A DNA stretch of 64,000 bases from Cellulomonas bogoriensis 69B4 = DSM 16987 (GCF_000767165.1 NZ_AXCZ01000001.1:1-64000); one strand, 5' to 3'. Numbered from the stretch's first letter, positions 29,680 through 40,991 are shown. Notes: generated from the sequence alone by a model not told the origin. Program-made: numbers and translations.

Positions 29680-30974
29680 CGCAGGAACCCTTCGTAGTGC
29701 CGCTGCTGCAGCTGGGACTCGATCTGCTTCACGGTCTCGAGGCCGACGCCGACCACGATGAGGATCGATGCGCCACCGAACGGGATGTTCGCGCCGACCC
29801 CCAGGATGATGAAGGTGATGGTCGGGATGAGGGCGACCAGGGCGAGGTACAGCGACCCGGGGGCTGTGATCCGCGAGATCACGTAGTCCAGGTACTCGGC
29901 CGTCGGCCTGCCCGCACGGATGCCCGGGATGAAGCCCCCGTACTTCTTCATGTTGTCGGCGACGTCCTCCGGGTTGAAGGTGATCGCCGTGTAGAAGTAC
30001 GCGAAGAAGATGATGAGCACGAAGTAGATCGCGATGTGGAGCGGGGCCCCGGGGTCGGCCACGTAGTCACGGGTCCAGATGACCCAGCCTGCGGCCTGGT
30101 CGCCGAACTGCGCAGCCAGCCCTGGGATCGCCAGCAGCGACGAGGCGAAGATCACCGGGATGATGCCCGCCATGTTGATCTTGATCGGGATGTAGGTGCT
30201 CGAGCCGCCGTACATCCGGCGCCCCACCATGCGCTTGGCGTAGTGCACGGGCACGCGACGCTGGGACTGCTCGACGAAGACCACGAGAGCGATCACCAGC
30301 AGGATGATGATCATGACGATGATGAAGTTGGCCACGCCGTTGTCACCACCGGCGATCGACCACATCGCGCCGGGGAACGTCGCGGCGATCGAGGTGAAGA
30401 TCAGCAGCGACATGCCGTTGCCGATGCCGCGCTCGGTGATGAGCTCGCCGAGCCACATGATCAGGGCGGTGCCGGCGGTCATCGTGATGACCATCAGGAT
30501 GATCGTCGTGACGCGGTCGTCCGGGATGAGCGGCACGGGGCACTCGGGGAACAGCAGCCCGTTGCGAGCCACGGTGATGACCGTGGTCGACTGCAGCACG
30601 GCGAGCCCGATGGTCAGGTAGCGCGTGTACTGGGTGAGCTTCGCGGTGCCCTGCTGGCCCTCCTTGTGGAGCGCCTCGAACCGAGGGATCACCACACGGA
30701 GGAGCTGGACGATGATGCTCGCGGTGATGTACGGCATGATCCCGAGCGCGAACACCGACAGCTGGAGGAGCGCTCCCCCGCTGAAGAGGTTCACGAGGCC
30801 GAGCAGGTTGTTGCCGGCATCCATGGCCGCGATGCACTGCTGCACGTTGCCGTAGTCCACCCCGGGGGTCGGGATGAACGACCCGATCCGGAAGATCACC
30901 ATGATCGAGATCGTGAACAGCAGCTTGCGCCGCAGATCGGGCGTCCTGAACGCCCGCACGAATGCGCTGAGCAC
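29676..30974 (-). CDS. secY: Preprotein translocase subunit SecY
   Basis: 432 aa with ten membrane segments. It begins MLSAFVRAFRTPDLRRKLLFT; the plug/lateral-gate region (IPTPGVDYGNVQQ then NLFSGGALLQLSVFALGIMPYITASII) and the cytoplasmic VPVHYAKRMVGRRMYGG loop are conserved. It forms the Sec channel with SecE (encoded at 57.3 kb). The GTG start has AGGAGGA. It is separated from rplO by a terminator, and TAGGGT at 31059-31064 is a possible -10 for its own promoter. Confidence 0.98.
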   Translation of the reverse strand: MLSAFVRAFRTPDLRRKLLFTISIMVIFRIGSFIPTPGVDYGNVQQCIAAMDAGNNLLGLVNLFSGGALLQLSVFALGIMPYITASIIVQLLRVVIPRFEALHKEGQQGTAKLTQYTRYLTIGLAVLQSTTVITVARNGLLFPECPVPLIPDDRVTTIILMVITMTAGTALIMWLGELITERGIGNGMSLLIFTSIAATFPGAMWSIAGGDNGVANFIIVMIIILLVIALVVFVEQSQRRVPVHYAKRMVGRRMYGGSSTYIPIKINMAGIIPVIFASSLLAIPGLAAQFGDQAAGWVIWTRDYVADPGAPLHIAIYFVLIIFFAYFYTAITFNPEDVADNMKKYGGFIPGIRAGRPTAEYLDYVISRITAPGSLYLALVALIPTITFIILGVGANIPFGGASILIVVGVGLETVKQIESQLQQRHYEGFLR

Positions 30975-31086
30975 TTGTCCTCCTGCTCGCCCGTAGGCGG
31001 TGTGTCGTCACGCCGGTGTGCCGTACCCGGTGAAGGGTCACCGCACCAGGCCTCTGGAACCCTAGCGGAGATCCGCTGCCGGACGG

Positions 31087-31123
31087 CACAGGGGCCGGGT
31101 CGCGGTGCGGCCCGGCCCCTGTG
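31087..31123 (-). terminator. Terminator between rplO and secY
   Basis: A 13-bp stem CACAGGGGCCGGG/CCCGGCCCCTGTG with an 11-base loop lies six bases after the rplO stop. It splits secY-adk-map from the spc ribosomal genes. Confidence 0.85.
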
Positions 31124-31129
31124 TCCGAA

Positions 31130-31702
31130 TCAGTTCAGCTCGATCGAGCCGCCGGCGGCTTCGACCTTCTCCTTGGCCGATGCGGAGGCCGCGTCGGCGG
31201 TGATCGTGAGCTTGACGTTCACGTCGCCCGTCCCGAGGACCTTCACGAGCGAGCCCTTGCGGACCGCGCCCTTGGCGACGAGGTCCTCGACGGTGACCTC
31301 GCCACCCTCGGGGTACAGCGCCGCGAGGCTGGCCAGGTTCACGACCTGGTACTCGGTGCGGAACGGGTTCTTGAACCCACGCAGCTTCGGGAGCCGCATG
31401 TGGAGCGGCATCTGGCCACCCTCGAACCGCTCGGGCACCTGGTACCGGGCCTTGGTGCCCTTCGTCCCACGGCCGGCGGTCTTGCCCTTGGACGCCTCAC
31501 CTCGACCCACGCGGGTCTTGGCGGTCTTGGCACCGGGCGCCGGGCGCAGGTGGTGCACCTTCAGGGTGCTGGTGCTGGACTCAGGTGCCTGGGCACCTGC
31601 GTCCTTCTTGGTCGTGGCCTTCTTGGCGGTCGTCTTGGAGGCTGCGGGAGCAGCGTCGGCGGACGCGCCGGACTTGGACTTCTTGGCCTCTGCCATGGTC
31701 AC
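31130..31702 (-). CDS. rplO: 50S ribosomal protein L15
   Basis: 190 aa from GTG 31702, or 188 from ATG 31696. The GTG overlaps the rpmD stop and is better spaced from GGAGG; the ATG ([10 protein letters not shown]) looks more family-like. The L15 core starts at about residue 47 ([22 protein letters not shown]) and is preceded by a Lys/Ala/Ser-rich disordered extension of about 45 residues that most bacteria lack. It is the last gene of the spc transcript. Confidence 0.95.
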   Translation of the reverse strand: MTMAEAKKSKSGASADAAPAASKTTAKKATTKKDAGAQAPESSTSTLKVHHLRPAPGAKTAKTRVGRGEASKGKTAGRGTKGTKARYQVPERFEGGQMPLHMRLPKLRGFKNPFRTEYQVVNLASLAALYPEGGEVTVEDLVAKGAVRKGSLVKVLGTGDVNVKLTITADAASASAKEKVEAAGGSIELN

Positions 31703-31881
31703 TCGACCTCCTCGACGGTGACGAGGTGCGCCACCGTGGTGACCATGCCGCGGATCTCGGGCCGGTCCTCCTTGACGACGACGTCGCCAATGCGCTTGAG
31801 GCCGAGGCTCCGCAGCGTGTCACGCTGGTTCTGCTTGCCGCCGATGGCGGACCTGGTCTGGATCACCTTGAGACGTGCCAT
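31699..31881 (-). CDS. rpmD: 50S ribosomal protein L30
   Basis: 60 aa: [20 protein letters not shown] through [12 protein letters not shown], complete. Its ATG shares one base with the rpsE stop (TGATG), and its stop overlaps the possible GTG start of rplO, so the three genes are tightly coupled. Confidence 0.96.
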   Translation of the reverse strand: MARLKVIQTRSAIGGKQNQRDTLRSLGLKRIGDVVVKEDRPEIRGMVTTVAHLVTVEEVE

Positions 31882-32516
31882 CATGCACCCGCCTTCGCGG
31901 CAGCGCCCTCGGCACGGGCCCGCAGCATGGCAGCGGGGGTCACGTGCTCGAGCGGCAGTCCACGGCGCGCGGCGACCGACTCGGGCTCCTCGAGGCCGCG
32001 CAGAGCTGCGACGGTGGCGTGGACGATGTTGATGGCGTTGGTGGACCCCATCGACTTCGAGAGCACGTCGTGGATACCCGCGCACTCGAGGACCGCACGC
32101 ACGGGACCACCGGCGATCACACCGGTACCCGGCGACGCGGGGCGCAGGAACACGACGCCTGCGGCTGCCTCGCCCGTGATGGGGTGCGGGATGGTGCCCT
32201 GGATGCGGGGGACGCGGAAGAAGCTCTTCTTGGCCTCTTCCACACCCTTGGCGATGGCGGCCGGAACTTCCTTGGCCTTGCCGTAGCCGACGCCGACAGT
32301 GCCGTCACCGTCGCCCACGACCACGAGGGCCGTGAAGCTGAAGCGGCGACCGCCCTTGACGACCTTGGACACCCGGTTGATGGTGACCACGCGCTCCACG
32401 AACGCGCTCTTGTCGGCGGCGTCCCCACGGCGCCCGCCGTCGCGGCGACCACCGTCACGTCGGTCGCCGCCGGCGCCGCCCTGGGCGCCGGTGTTGCTGC
32501 GCTGAGGTGCAGCCAT
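31881..32516 (-). CDS. rpsE: 30S ribosomal protein S5
   Basis: 211 aa from ATG 32514-32516. The frame is open upstream without homology. The core begins [23 protein letters not shown] and includes the decoding-fidelity loop [10 protein letters not shown]. The first 35 residues are a Gly/Arg/Asp-rich extension ([16 protein letters not shown]), resembling an RGG tail. It lies 40 bases after rplR. Confidence 0.97.
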   Translation of the reverse strand: MAAPQRSNTGAQGGAGGDRRDGGRRDGGRRGDAADKSAFVERVVTINRVSKVVKGGRRFSFTALVVVGDGDGTVGVGYGKAKEVPAAIAKGVEEAKKSFFRVPRIQGTIPHPITGEAAAGVVFLRPASPGTGVIAGGPVRAVLECAGIHDVLSKSMGSTNAINIVHATVAALRGLEEPESVAARRGLPLEHVTPAAMLRARAEGAAAKAGA

Positions 32517-32556
32517 CAGTGAGTCCTCTTCTTCCGAACGGTGGTGGTCATCGTCG

Positions 32557-32928
32557 TCATAGCGAGAGCCCGCCCTCGCGAGCGCCGTCAGCGACGGCGG
32601 CGACCCGCCCGTGGTACTTGTTGCCGCCACGGTCGAAGACCACGGCCTCGACGCCGGCTGCCTTCGCACGCTCGGCGACGAGCTCCCCGACACGGCGTGC
32701 CTTGGCGGTCTTGTCGCCCTCGAGCCCGCGGAGCTCGGGCTCCAGGGTCGAGGCGTGCGCGACGGTACGGCCGATCGAGTCGTCGACGACCTGCGCGACC
32801 ATGTGCCGGCTGGAGCGGCTCACGACCAGGCGCGGACGCGCGGCCGAACCTGCGATCTTCTTGCGGAGCCGCAGGTGGCGGCGGGCCCGGGCGACGGACT
32901 TGCCCTTGCCACGAATGGTGATTGCCAC
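32557..32928 (-). CDS. rplR: 50S ribosomal protein L18
   Basis: 123 aa: [20 protein letters not shown] through [20 protein letters not shown]. It is a complete 5S-rRNA-binding L18, with the variable basic N-terminus and the conserved [12 protein letters not shown] tail. The start is two bases after rplF. Confidence 0.97.
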   Translation of the reverse strand: MAITIRGKGKSVARARRHLRLRKKIAGSAARPRLVVSRSSRHMVAQVVDDSIGRTVAHASTLEPELRGLEGDKTAKARRVGELVAERAKAAGVEAVVFDRGGNKYHGRVAAVADGAREGGLSL

Positions 32929-32930
32929 GG

Positions 32931-33467
32931 TTACTTACCAGCCTTTCCGGCCTTGCGTCGCACCTGCTCGCCGGCGTAGCGAACACCCTTGCCCTTGTAG
33001 GGCTCGGGCTTGCGGATCTTGCGGATGTTCGCCGCGACCTCACCGACCTGCTGCTTGTCGATGCCGCTCACGGAGAACTTGGTGGGCGACTCGACCTGGA
33101 AGGTGATGCCCTCCGGCGCGGACACGACCACCGGGTGGCTGAAACCGAGCGCGAACTCGAGGTCGGTGCCCTTGGCGGTGACGCGGTAACCGGTGCCGAC
33201 GATCTCGAGCTTCTTGGTGTACCCGTCGGTGACGCCGGTCACGAGGTTGGCGATCAGGGTGCGGGTGAGTCCGTGCAGCGAGCGCGAGGCGCGCTCGTCG
33301 TCCGCGCGGGTCACGACGATCGTGCCGTCCTCGTGGGCGACGGAGATCGGGCCGGGCACGCTGTGGCTGAGGGTCCCCTTGGGACCCTTGACCGTCACCA
33401 GCGCGTCGTCGATCGTGATGTCCACCCCGGTCGGGACCGGGACGGGGACCTTGCCGATGCGAGACAT
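32931..33467 (-). CDS. rplF: 50S ribosomal protein L6
   Basis: 178 aa: [20 protein letters not shown] onward, with two L6 repeats and the conserved C-terminal [16 protein letters not shown]. It sits near the factor-binding site of the 50S subunit. It lies 24 bases after rpsH. Confidence 0.98.
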   Translation of the reverse strand: MSRIGKVPVPVPTGVDITIDDALVTVKGPKGTLSHSVPGPISVAHEDGTIVVTRADDERASRSLHGLTRTLIANLVTGVTDGYTKKLEIVGTGYRVTAKGTDLEFALGFSHPVVVSAPEGITFQVESPTKFSVSGIDKQQVGEVAANIRKIRKPEPYKGKGVRYAGEQVRRKAGKAGK

Positions 33468-33491
33468 GGTTCTCTCCTCTCGGTTCCGGGG

Positions 33492-33890
33492 TTACCAGAC
33501 GTAGGCGAGGACTTCCCCACCCACGCCCTTCTTGGAAGCCTGCTTGTCGGTCAGGAGACCTGAGGACGTGGACAGGATCGCCACGCCGAGGCCGCCGAGC
33601 ACCCGCGGCAGGTTGGTGGACTTGGCGTACACACGCAGACCCGGCTTCGAGACGCGGCGGACACCGGCGAGCGAGCGCTCACGGTTGGGGCCGAACTTGA
33701 GCTGGATGGTGAGGTTCTTGCCCACGGGGGCGTCCTCGACCGTCCAGCCGGCGATGTATCCCTCGGCCTTGAGGATGTCGGCGATGTTGGCCTTCAGCTT
33801 CGAGAAGGGCATCGTCACGGAGTCGTGGTACGCGGAGTTCGCGTTACGCAGACGGGTGAGCATGTCTGCGATGGGGTCGGTCATCGTCAT
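33492..33890 (-). CDS. rpsH: 30S ribosomal protein S8
   Basis: 132 aa from ATG 33888-33890 (a second ATG is two codons in). It reads [18 protein letters not shown] and ends with [12 protein letters not shown]8 binds 16S helix 21 and is the classical spc operon autoregulator in E. coli; no such target was identified here. The upstream open frame is not coding. Confidence 0.97.
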   Translation of the reverse strand: MTMTDPIADMLTRLRNANSAYHDSVTMPFSKLKANIADILKAEGYIAGWTVEDAPVGKNLTIQLKFGPNRERSLAGVRRVSKPGLRVYAKSTNLPRVLGGLGVAILSTSSGLLTDKQASKKGVGGEVLAYVW

Positions 33891-33957
33891 CGGGCTTGTG
33901 CCCTTCCTCGTCGGGGTATCCCCACGCTCACGCGCAAGGGGACCTGCGACGTAGTCG

Positions 33958-34143
33958 TTACCAGCTGGCCTTGGTGACGCCGGGGAGCTCACCACGGTGA
34001 GCCATCTGGCGAAGGCAGATGCGGCAGAGGCCGAACTTGCGGTACACCGAGTGCGGTCGCCCGCACTTCTGGCAGCGCGTGTAGGCGCGCACCGCGAACT
34101 TGGGCTTGCGGGCCGCCTTCGTGATCAGGGCAGTCTTCGCCAT
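33958..34143 (-). CDS. rpsZ: 30S ribosomal protein S14, zinc type (S14Z)
   Basis: 61 aa: [20 protein letters not shown] onward, with two Cys pairs, CQKC and CRIC, forming the zinc ribbon. This short zinc-binding paralogue occupies the spc position, as in Gram-positives; a zinc-free long S14 may be encoded elsewhere. It lies one base after rplE. Confidence 0.96.
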   Translation of the reverse strand: MAKTALITKAARKPKFAVRAYTRCQKCGRPHSVYRKFGLCRICLRQMAHRGELPGVTKASW

Positions 34144-34144
34144 G

Positions 34145-34723
34145 TCAGTTCTCCTTGAACGGGAAGCCCAGACGGCGGAGCAGCGAGCGGCCCTCGTCGT
34201 CGTTGGTCGCGGTCGTCACGATGGTGATGTCCATGCCACGCTGCCGGTCGGTCTTGTCCGGGTCGATCTCGTGGAACATCACCTGCTCGGTCAGGCCGAA
34301 GGTGTAGTTGCCGTGACCGTCGAACTGCTTGGGCGACAGCCCACGGAAGTCACGGATGCGCGGGAGGGCGAGCGCCGTGAGGCGGTCCACGAACTCCCAC
34401 ATACGGTCGCCGCGCAGCGTCACGTGCGCGCCGATCGGCATCCCCTCGCGCAGCTTGAACTGGGCGATGGACTTGCGGGCCTTGGTCACCTGAGGCTTCT
34501 GCCCCGTGATCGCGGTCAGGTCGCGGATCGCGCCCTCGATCAGCTTGGAGTCCTTCGCGGCGTCACCGACACCCATGTTGACCACGACCTTGACCAGCCG
34601 GGGAACCTGGTGGACGTTGGCGTGCCCGAACTCCTCGCGCAGCGCGGGGAGGATCTCGTCGGCGTAGCGGGTCTTGAGTCGAGGCACGGGGCGTGCCTGG
34701 GTCTCGACGGTCTCAGTGCTCAT
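34145..34723 (-). CDS. rplE: 50S ribosomal protein L5
   Basis: 192 aa: the core begins [20 protein letters not shown], with [29 protein letters not shown] and [15 protein letters not shown]. It is a complete 5S-rRNA-binding L5. The ATG shares one base with the rplX stop (TGATG). Confidence 0.98.
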   Translation of the reverse strand: MSTETVETQARPVPRLKTRYADEILPALREEFGHANVHQVPRLVKVVVNMGVGDAAKDSKLIEGAIRDLTAITGQKPQVTKARKSIAQFKLREGMPIGAHVTLRGDRMWEFVDRLTALALPRIRDFRGLSPKQFDGHGNYTFGLTEQVMFHEIDPDKTDRQRGMDITIVTTATNDDEGRSLLRRLGFPFKEN

Positions 34724-35064
34724 CAGATGTCCTTACCGGAACGCTTGGCGACACGGACCCGGACGGTACGGGTACGGCCGTCGCGCTCGACCTGCTCGGT
34801 GCGGTACCCGACGCGGGTGCCCTTCTTGGTCTCCGGGTCCACCAGCATCACGTTGCTGACGTGGATCGGTGCCTCGATCGTCTCGATGCCCCCGGTGCGG
34901 GTGCCACGAGCCGTCTGGCCGGCCTTGACGTGCTTGGTCATGCGCTGCACGCCCTCGACGATGAGCCGGTCGGTCTCCTTGAAGACCTCGAGCACACGCC
35001 CGGTCTTGCCCCGGTCACGACCGGAGATGACGACGACGAGGTCGCCCTTCTTGATCTTCGCCAT
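34723..35064 (-). CDS. rplX: 50S ribosomal protein L24
   Basis: 113 aa: [20 protein letters not shown] (KOW motif), then [14 protein letters not shown] and [19 protein letters not shown]. It is an assembly-initiating protein of the 50S. It lies three bases after rplN and overlaps rplE by one base. Confidence 0.98.
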   Translation of the reverse strand: MAKIKKGDLVVVISGRDRGKTGRVLEVFKETDRLIVEGVQRMTKHVKAGQTARGTRTGGIETIEAPIHVSNVMLVDPETKKGTRVGYRTEQVERDGRTRTVRVRVAKRSGKDI

Positions 35065-35067
35065 GGT

Positions 35068-35436
35068 TCAGAGCACCTCCGGAGCCAGCGAGATGATCTT
35101 CATGAACTTCTTGTCGCGGAGCTCGCGCCCGACAGGCCCGAAGATTCGGGTCCCCCGGGGCTCGCCGTCGTTCTTGAGGATCACCGCGGCGTTCTCGTCG
35201 AACTTGATGTACGAGCCGTCGGGACGACGGCGCTCCTTGGTCGTGCGCACGACAACCGCCTTCACGACGTCGCCACGCTTGACGTTGCCGCCGGGGATCG
35301 CGTCCTTCACGGTCGCGACGATGACGTCGCCGATACCGGCGTAGCGACGGCCGGATCCACCGAGAACACGGATGCAGAGAATCTGCTTCGCACCCGTGTT
35401 GTCGGCGACCTTGAGTCGCGACTCCTGCTGGATCAT
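35068..35436 (-). CDS. rplN: 50S ribosomal protein L14
   Basis: 122 aa: [20 protein letters not shown] through [13 protein letters not shown], complete. It is the first gene of the spc-type block. A 113-base gap with a hairpin separates it from rpsQ, the last gene of the S10 block. Confidence 0.98.
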   Translation of the reverse strand: MIQQESRLKVADNTGAKQILCIRVLGGSGRRYAGIGDVIVATVKDAIPGGNVKRGDVVKAVVVRTTKERRRPDGSYIKFDENAAVILKNDGEPRGTRIFGPVGRELRDKKFMKIISLAPEVL

Positions 35437-35512
35437 CTACCTACTCCTGTCGTCTGGCCGGTTCTCGTCGTCAGCTCGTCGAGCCTGGCCGGAACGGATG
35501 TCTGGTCAGCCA

Positions 35513-35547
35513 CCGACCGCCGCGGAGCGCTGGCCCCGCGGCGTCGG
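35513..35547 (-). terminator. Hairpin at the S10/spc operon boundary
   Basis: Arms CCGACCGCCGCGG (35513-35525) and CCGCGGCGTCGG (35536-35547) pair with one bulged base across a ten-base loop, immediately after the rpsQ stop. It probably terminates or attenuates the S10 transcript before rplN. Confidence 0.7.
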
Positions 35548-35549
35548 AA

Positions 35550-35846
35550 CTACTTGGCCTTCTCGAGGATCTCCACCAGGCGCCACCGCTTGGTCGCGGA
35601 CAGCGGGCGGGTCTCCATGATCAGGACGAGGTCACCAGCGCCGGCCGAGTTGGCCTCGTCGTGGACCTTGACCTTGCTCGTCCGTCGCATGACCTTGCCG
35701 TAGAGCGGGTGCTTGACCCGGTCCTCGACCTCGACCACGACGGTCTTGTCCATCTTGTCGCTGACCACGTAGCCGCGCCGCGTCTTGCGGTAGGGACGCT
35801 GCACTGCGGTCGCGGTGCCCTCGGCACTGTTCGTCTCAGTACTCAT
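35550..35846 (-). CDS. rpsQ: 30S ribosomal protein S17
   Basis: 98 aa from ATG 35844-35846; an in-frame start 18 bases upstream is less likely. The core is [20 protein letters not shown] through [20 protein letters not shown]. It has a short Ser/Thr/Ala N-terminal extension. It is the last gene of the S10 block, 14 bases after rpmC. Confidence 0.97.
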   Translation of the reverse strand: MSTETNSAEGTATAVQRPYRKTRRGYVVSDKMDKTVVVEVEDRVKHPLYGKVMRRTSKVKVHDEANSAGAGDLVLIMETRPLSATKRWRLVEILEKAK

Positions 35847-35860
35847 GTGTGACCTCTCGC

Positions 35861-36103
35861 TCACTCAGCGCTGGCGCTGGGTGCGGTACGGATGCCGAGC
35901 TCGCGCTCGCGCAGGATCGTGTAGATCCGGGCGATGTCGCGGCGCACGGCCTTGAGCCGCCCGTGGCTCTCGAGCTGACCGGTGGCCGACTGGAAGCGGA
36001 GGTTGAACAGCTCCTCCTTGGCCTTCTTCAGCTCGGCGACCAGAGCGTCGTCGTCCATGCCGTCGAGCGCGCTCGGAGCGAGCTCCTTGGAACCGATAGC
36101 CAT
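35861..36103 (-). CDS. rpmC: 50S ribosomal protein L29
   Basis: 80 aa from ATG 36101-36103. [40 protein letters not shown] and [15 protein letters not shown] are typical L29. The ATG shares one base with the rplP stop (TGATG). It sits near the peptide exit tunnel. It has a short Ala/Ser tail. Confidence 0.96.
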   Translation of the reverse strand: MAIGSKELAPSALDGMDDDALVAELKKAKEELFNLRFQSATGQLESHGRLKAVRRDIARIYTILRERELGIRTAPSASAE

Positions 36104-36522
36104 CAGCTGCCACCACCCTCGCGTACCACGAAACGGCACTTCATCGGGAGCTTGTGCATCGCACGACGCATGGCCTCACGGGCCAGAGGCTCCGGGACAC
36201 CGGCGAGCTCGAAGAGCACGCGGCCCGGCTTGACGTTCGCGATCCACCACTCGGGGGACCCCTTCCCGGAACCCATCCGGGTCTCCGCCGGCTTCTTGGT
36301 CAGCGGACGGTCGGGGTAGATGTTGATCCAGACCTTCCCGCCACGCTTGACGTGGCGGGTCATCGCGATACGAGCGGCCTCGATCTGACGGTTCGTGACA
36401 TAGGCGGGCTCCAGGGCCTGGATGCCGAAGTCACCGAACGCCACCGTGGTACCACCCTTGGCCGCGCCGGAGCGCGAGGGGTGGTGCTGCTTGCGGTGCT
36501 TGAGCCTGCGCGGGATCAGCAT
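36103..36522 (-). CDS. rplP: 50S ribosomal protein L16
   Basis: 139 aa: [20 protein letters not shown] through [13 protein letters not shown], complete. It binds near the A-site tRNA elbow. It lies two bases after rpsC and overlaps rpmC by one base. Confidence 0.98.
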   Translation of the reverse strand: MLIPRRLKHRKQHHPSRSGAAKGGTTVAFGDFGIQALEPAYVTNRQIEAARIAMTRHVKRGGKVWINIYPDRPLTKKPAETRMGSGKGSPEWWIANVKPGRVLFELAGVPEPLAREAMRRAMHKLPMKCRFVVREGGGS

Positions 36523-36524
36523 GC

Positions 36525-37343
36525 TCAGGCCTCCGTTCCGGAATCGGCTGCCGGCGTGGCCGGGGCGGCGTCAGCCGGCGCGGCCTGCGCGGGGGCAGGG
36601 GTCTCGGGGCGCTCGCTGCCGCGGCGCCCACGGGGACGGTCACCACGGGGGCCACCACGCGACGGGCGGGGACCGGCTGCGGCCTGCTCGCGCGCGAAGT
36701 CCTTCTCGGTCATGTCGCCCTTGTAGATCCAGACCTTCACGCCGATCTGGCCGAAGGTGGTCCGGGCCTCGAAGGTGCCGAAGTCGATGTTCGCCCGGAG
36801 GGTGTGCAGAGGCACACGGCCCTCGCGGTAGAACTCCGAACGGCTCATCTCGGCCCCACCAAGACGACCGGAGCACTGCACCCGGATCCCCTTGGCGCCG
36901 GCGCGCAGTGCCGACTGCATCCCCTTGCGCATCGCGCGGCGGAACGAGACACGGCTCGCGAGCTGCTCGGCGATCCCCTGGGCGACCAGCTGGGCCTCGA
37001 TCTCGGCGTTCTTCACCTCGAGGATGTTCAGCTGGACCTGCTTGCCCGTGAGCTTCTCGAGCTCACCGCGGATGCGGTCCGCCTCGGCGCCGCGGCGGCC
37101 GATGACGATTCCGGGACGTGCGGTGTGGATGTCGACGCGCACGCGGTCCCGCGTCCGCTCGATCTCGACCTTCGCGATTCCTGCACGCTCGAGCCCGGTG
37201 GACATGAGCTTGCGGATCTGCACGTCCTCGCGGACGTAGTCACGGTAGCGCTGCCCGGGCTTGGTGCTGTCGGCGAACCATCGCGACCGGTGGTCGGTGG
37301 TGATGCCGAGGCGGTACCCGTGCGGGTTGACCTTCTGTCCCAC
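36525..37343 (-). CDS. rpsC: 30S ribosomal protein S3
   Basis: 272 aa from [23 protein letters not shown], the KH domain ([20 protein letters not shown]) and [17 protein letters not shown] are present. The C-terminal 50 residues are a Pro/Arg/Gly then Ala/Pro-rich disordered tail ([20 protein letters not shown]). The start shares one base with the rplV stop (TAGTG). S3 forms the mRNA entry site. Confidence 0.97.
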   Translation of the reverse strand: MGQKVNPHGYRLGITTDHRSRWFADSTKPGQRYRDYVREDVQIRKLMSTGLERAGIAKVEIERTRDRVRVDIHTARPGIVIGRRGAEADRIRGELEKLTGKQVQLNILEVKNAEIEAQLVAQGIAEQLASRVSFRRAMRKGMQSALRAGAKGIRVQCSGRLGGAEMSRSEFYREGRVPLHTLRANIDFGTFEARTTFGQIGVKVWIYKGDMTEKDFAREQAAAGPRPSRGGPRGDRPRGRRGSERPETPAPAQAAPADAAPATPAADSGTEA

Positions 37344-37711
37344 TATCGGGCCCTCTCCTTCTTCTCGACCGGCGCGACGACCACGGTGATGTGGCTCGTC
37401 CGCTTGAGGATCTGGCTCGCCCGGCCCTGAGCGCGGGGACGGAACCGCTTGAGGGTCGGGCCCTCGTCGACGTACGCGGCCGCGACGACCAGCGCCGAGG
37501 CGTCGAACGCCTCGTTCGCGCGGTCGGCCTTGACGCGCGCGTTCGCGATCGCGCTCTCGACCACCTTGCGGACGGTCTCCCCCGCGGCCTGCGGCGCGAA
37601 CTTCAGCGTCGCGACGGCCTCGTCGGCCTGCTTGCCACGGATGAGGTCCACGACGCGCCGGGCCTTCTGGGGCGTGACACGGACGAACCGCGCCTGCGCC
37701 TTGGCTTCCAT
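37343..37711 (-). CDS. rplV: 50S ribosomal protein L22
   Basis: 122 aa from ATG 37709-37711 (AGGACAG upstream); a start nine codons earlier lacks support. It contains [20 protein letters not shown], the tunnel beta-hairpin region [20 protein letters not shown], and a basic end. Its hairpin lines the exit tunnel where macrolides act; no unusual change is obvious. Confidence 0.96.
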   Translation of the reverse strand: MEAKAQARFVRVTPQKARRVVDLIRGKQADEAVATLKFAPQAAGETVRKVVESAIANARVKADRANEAFDASALVVAAAYVDEGPTLKRFRPRAQGRASQILKRTSHITVVVAPVEKKERAR

Positions 37712-37769
37712 TGCTGTCCTGCCTTCTTGTGTCGTCATGTCGACCCGCAGAGTGTCACCTGACCCGGGG

Positions 37770-38051
37770 TCAGCGGCGACGGCCCTTGCGGTCGTCCTTC
37801 TCGTGGCCGCGGAAGGTCCGCGTGGGGGCGAACTCGCCGAGCTTGTGACCGACCATCGACTCGGTCACGAAGACCGGGACGTGCTTCCGGCCGTCGTGCA
37901 CGGCGAACGTGTGGCCGAGGAAGTCCGGAGTGATCATCGACCGGCGCGACCAGGTCTTGATGACCGTCTTTGCCCCGGACTCGTTATGGGCGTCCACCTT
38001 CTTCTGCAGGTGGTCGTCCACGAAGGGGCCCTTCTTCAGGCTGCGTGGCAT
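37770..38051 (-). CDS. rpsS: 30S ribosomal protein S19
   Basis: 93 aa: [20 protein letters not shown] through [22 protein letters not shown], complete. It sits in the 30S head with S13. It lies 15 bases after rplB. Confidence 0.98.
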   Translation of the reverse strand: MPRSLKKGPFVDDHLQKKVDAHNESGAKTVIKTWSRRSMITPDFLGHTFAVHDGRKHVPVFVTESMVGHKLGEFAPTRTFRGHEKDDRKGRRR

Positions 38052-38066
38052 CTGTCAGGCTCCTTC

Positions 38067-38903
<837 letters not shown>

Positions 38904-38937
38904 GGAGGTCAGTCCCTTGTGTCTCGTCGGTCCGGCG

Positions 38938-39240
38938 TCAGCCGACCGGTCCGCCGAAGATGTCGATGGTGCCCTCGCGCAGCGTCACGATTGCGCGCTT
39001 GGTGTCCTTACGCTTACCGATCCCGAAGCGGGTCCGCCGGGCCTTGCCCTTGCGGTTGGCGGTGTTGACCGATGCGACCTTCACGCCGAAGACCTGCTCG
39101 ACGGCGATCTTGATCTCGGTCTTGCTCGCGCGCGGGTCGACGACGAAGGTGTACTTGCCCTCGTCGAGCAGCGTGTAGCTCTTCTCCGAGACGACCGGCG
39201 AGATGAGGATGTCGCGTGGGTCCTTGTTCACGGTGGTCAC
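38938..39240 (-). CDS. rplW: 50S ribosomal protein L23
   Basis: 100 aa from [23 protein letters not shown], then [20 protein letters not shown]. It forms the docking site for trigger factor and SRP at the tunnel exit. The start overlaps the rplD stop (GTGA). Confidence 0.97.
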   Translation of the reverse strand: MTTVNKDPRDILISPVVSEKSYTLLDEGKYTFVVDPRASKTEIKIAVEQVFGVKVASVNTANRKGKARRTRFGIGKRKDTKRAIVTLREGTIDIFGGPVG

Positions 39241-39941
39241 TTGGTCTCCTCCGCGTCGGCGGCCGAAGCCTCGGTCGAGGTCGCCACGGCCTTGGCCCCA
39301 CGTCCGGCGGGGCGGTTGAGGAACGCGTCGAGCGCGCCGCGGGTGAACACGACGTCGTCGGAGACGAGGACGTCGTAGGTGTTGAGCTGGTCCGCGAAGA
39401 GCAGGTGCGCACGCTCGGCGTTGCGCAGCGACTTCCAGGTCAGCTCGTCACCCCGCTCCAGCACCACGAGCACGTGGCGACGGGTGGTCAGCGCGTCGAT
39501 CGTCGCCAGCGCGGTACGGGTCGAGGGGTTGCCCTCGACCGCGAAGCCGTCGACCACGTGCACCCGACCGGCGCGAGCACGGTCCGAGAGGGCACCCCGT
39601 AGCGCAGCCGCCTTCATCTTCTTGGGCGTGCGCTGGCTGTAGTCACGTGGCTGCGGACCGTGGACGGTGCCACCGCCGGCGAACTGGGGAGCGCGGGTCG
39701 AGCCCTGGCGGGCACGGCCGGTGCCCTTCTGCTTGTAGGGCTTCTTGCCACCGCCGCGGACCTCGCCGCGGGTCTTGGTGGCGTGCGTCCCCTGCCGGGC
39801 GGCCGCGAGCTGCGCCACGACGACCTGGTGGATCAGCGGGACGTTGGTCTGGACGTCGAACACCTCGGCAGGCAGGTCGGCGGTGCCGGCCTTCTTGCCC
39901 TTGGCGTCCACGACGTCGACGGTCAGCGTGGTCATGCTCAC
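39237..39941 (-). CDS. rplD: 50S ribosomal protein L4
   Basis: 234 aa from GTG 39941, or 232 from ATG 39933-39935, which is the more typical start ([14 protein letters not shown]). The tunnel loop [20 protein letters not shown] is conserved. There is a C-terminal Ala/Glu-rich tail of about 15 residues. L4 autoregulates the S10 operon in enterobacteria; no such leader was recognised here. Confidence 0.97.
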   Translation of the reverse strand: MSMTTLTVDVVDAKGKKAGTADLPAEVFDVQTNVPLIHQVVVAQLAAARQGTHATKTRGEVRGGGKKPYKQKGTGRARQGSTRAPQFAGGGTVHGPQPRDYSQRTPKKMKAAALRGALSDRARAGRVHVVDGFAVEGNPSTRTALATIDALTTRRHVLVVLERGDELTWKSLRNAERAHLLFADQLNTYDVLVSDDVVFTRGALDAFLNRPAGRGAKAVATSTEASAADAEETK

Positions 39942-40600
39942 GCCCCCTTCGCGGCAGAGCGCACCAGCACGACGCCGCCCTTGGGGCCGGGGACGGCACC
40001 CTTGACGAGGAGAAGACCCCTCTCGGCGTCGACCGCGTGCACGGTCAGGTTCTGGGTGGTCTGGCGCACGTGGCCCATCCGGCCGGCCATGCGCAGGCCC
40101 TTGAAGACGCGGGACGGGGTGGACGCGCCACCGATCGACCCGGGCTTGCGGTGGTTGCGGTGGGCACCGTGCGAGGCACCGACGCCGGCGAAGCCGTGAC
40201 GCTTCATGACACCGGCGGTGCCCTTGCCCTTGGTCGTCCCGACGACGTCCACCTGCTGCCCGGCCGTGAAGGCCTCGGCGGTGATCTCCTGCCCGAGCTG
40301 GTGCTCGGCGGCGTCCGACGTCCGGATCTCGGCCACGTGCCGGCGCGGCGTGACGCCGGCCTTCTCGAAGTGGCCCTTGAGGGGCTGGGTGACCTTACGG
40401 GGGTCGATCTGCCCGTAGGCGAGCTGAACCGCGGCGTAGCCGTCGGTCTCAGCGGTCCGCACCTGGGTCACCACGTTGGTGCCCACCTGCACGACCGTCA
40501 CCGGGACGAGCTTGCCGGCCTCGTCCCACACCTGGGTCATGCCCAGCTTGGTGCCGAGCGCCGCGGTCACGGGCTTCGCGTTCTGGGGAAGGGTGGTCAT
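39938..40600 (-). CDS. rplC: 50S ribosomal protein L3
   Basis: 220 aa: [39 protein letters not shown], and the central loop [16 protein letters not shown] that reaches the peptidyl-transferase centre. It is an assembly-initiating protein. It lies 19 bases after rpsJ. Confidence 0.98.
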   Translation of the reverse strand: MTTLPQNAKPVTAALGTKLGMTQVWDEAGKLVPVTVVQVGTNVVTQVRTAETDGYAAVQLAYGQIDPRKVTQPLKGHFEKAGVTPRRHVAEIRTSDAAEHQLGQEITAEAFTAGQQVDVVGTTKGKGTAGVMKRHGFAGVGASHGAHRNHRKPGSIGGASTPSRVFKGLRMAGRMGHVRQTTQNLTVHAVDAERGLLLVKGAVPGPKGGVVLVRSAAKGA

Positions 40601-40619
40601 CGTGATCTCCTGCCCGGCC

Positions 40620-40928
40620 TCAGAGCTTGATCTCGATGTTCACGTCCGCGGGCAGGTCGAGTCGCATGAGCGAGTCGACTGCCTTCGGCGTGGGATCGAT
40701 GATGTCGATGAGGCGCTTGTGCGTGCGCATCTCGAAGTGCTCGCGGCTGTCCTTGTACTTGTGAGGCGACCGAATGACGCAGAACACGTTCTTCTCCGTC
40801 GGCAGCGGCACCGGACCCACGACCGTCGCACCAGCGCGCGTCACCGTGTCGACGATCCTGCGCGCCGAGCTGTCGATGACCTCGTGGTCGTAGGACTTGA
40901 GCCGGATGCGGATCTTCTGTCCCGCCAT
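40620..40928 (-). CDS. rpsJ: 30S ribosomal protein S10 (NusE)
   Basis: 102 aa from ATG 40926-40928: [20 protein letters not shown] through [16 protein letters not shown]. It doubles as NusE and binds NusG (encoded at 56.5 kb), linking transcription and translation. It is the first gene of the S10 operon. The leader carries an 11-base CT/GA run just upstream of the start in place of a strong ribosome site. Confidence 0.98.
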   Translation of the reverse strand: MAGQKIRIRLKSYDHEVIDSSARRIVDTVTRAGATVVGPVPLPTEKNVFCVIRSPHKYKDSREHFEMRTHKRLIDIIDPTPKAVDSLMRLDLPADVNIEIKL

Positions 40929-40964
40929 GGCGTCGTCTGACTCTCTCTCTCGAACCGCTAGCTG

Positions 40965-40991
40965 TCCGACCCCCGCACTCGGGCGTGTCGC
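40965..40991 (-). promoter_or_regulatory. Leader element shared by rpsJ and rpsL (copy 1)
   Basis: 27 bases, 26 identical to 45733-45759. On the RNA strand CGACACGCCCGAGTGCGGGG can fold as CCCG-AGTG-CGGG. The CGACAC part can also pair with GTGTCG just upstream (40993-41005 side), giving a second hairpin. It lies 37 bases before the rpsJ start. Confidence 0.7.
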
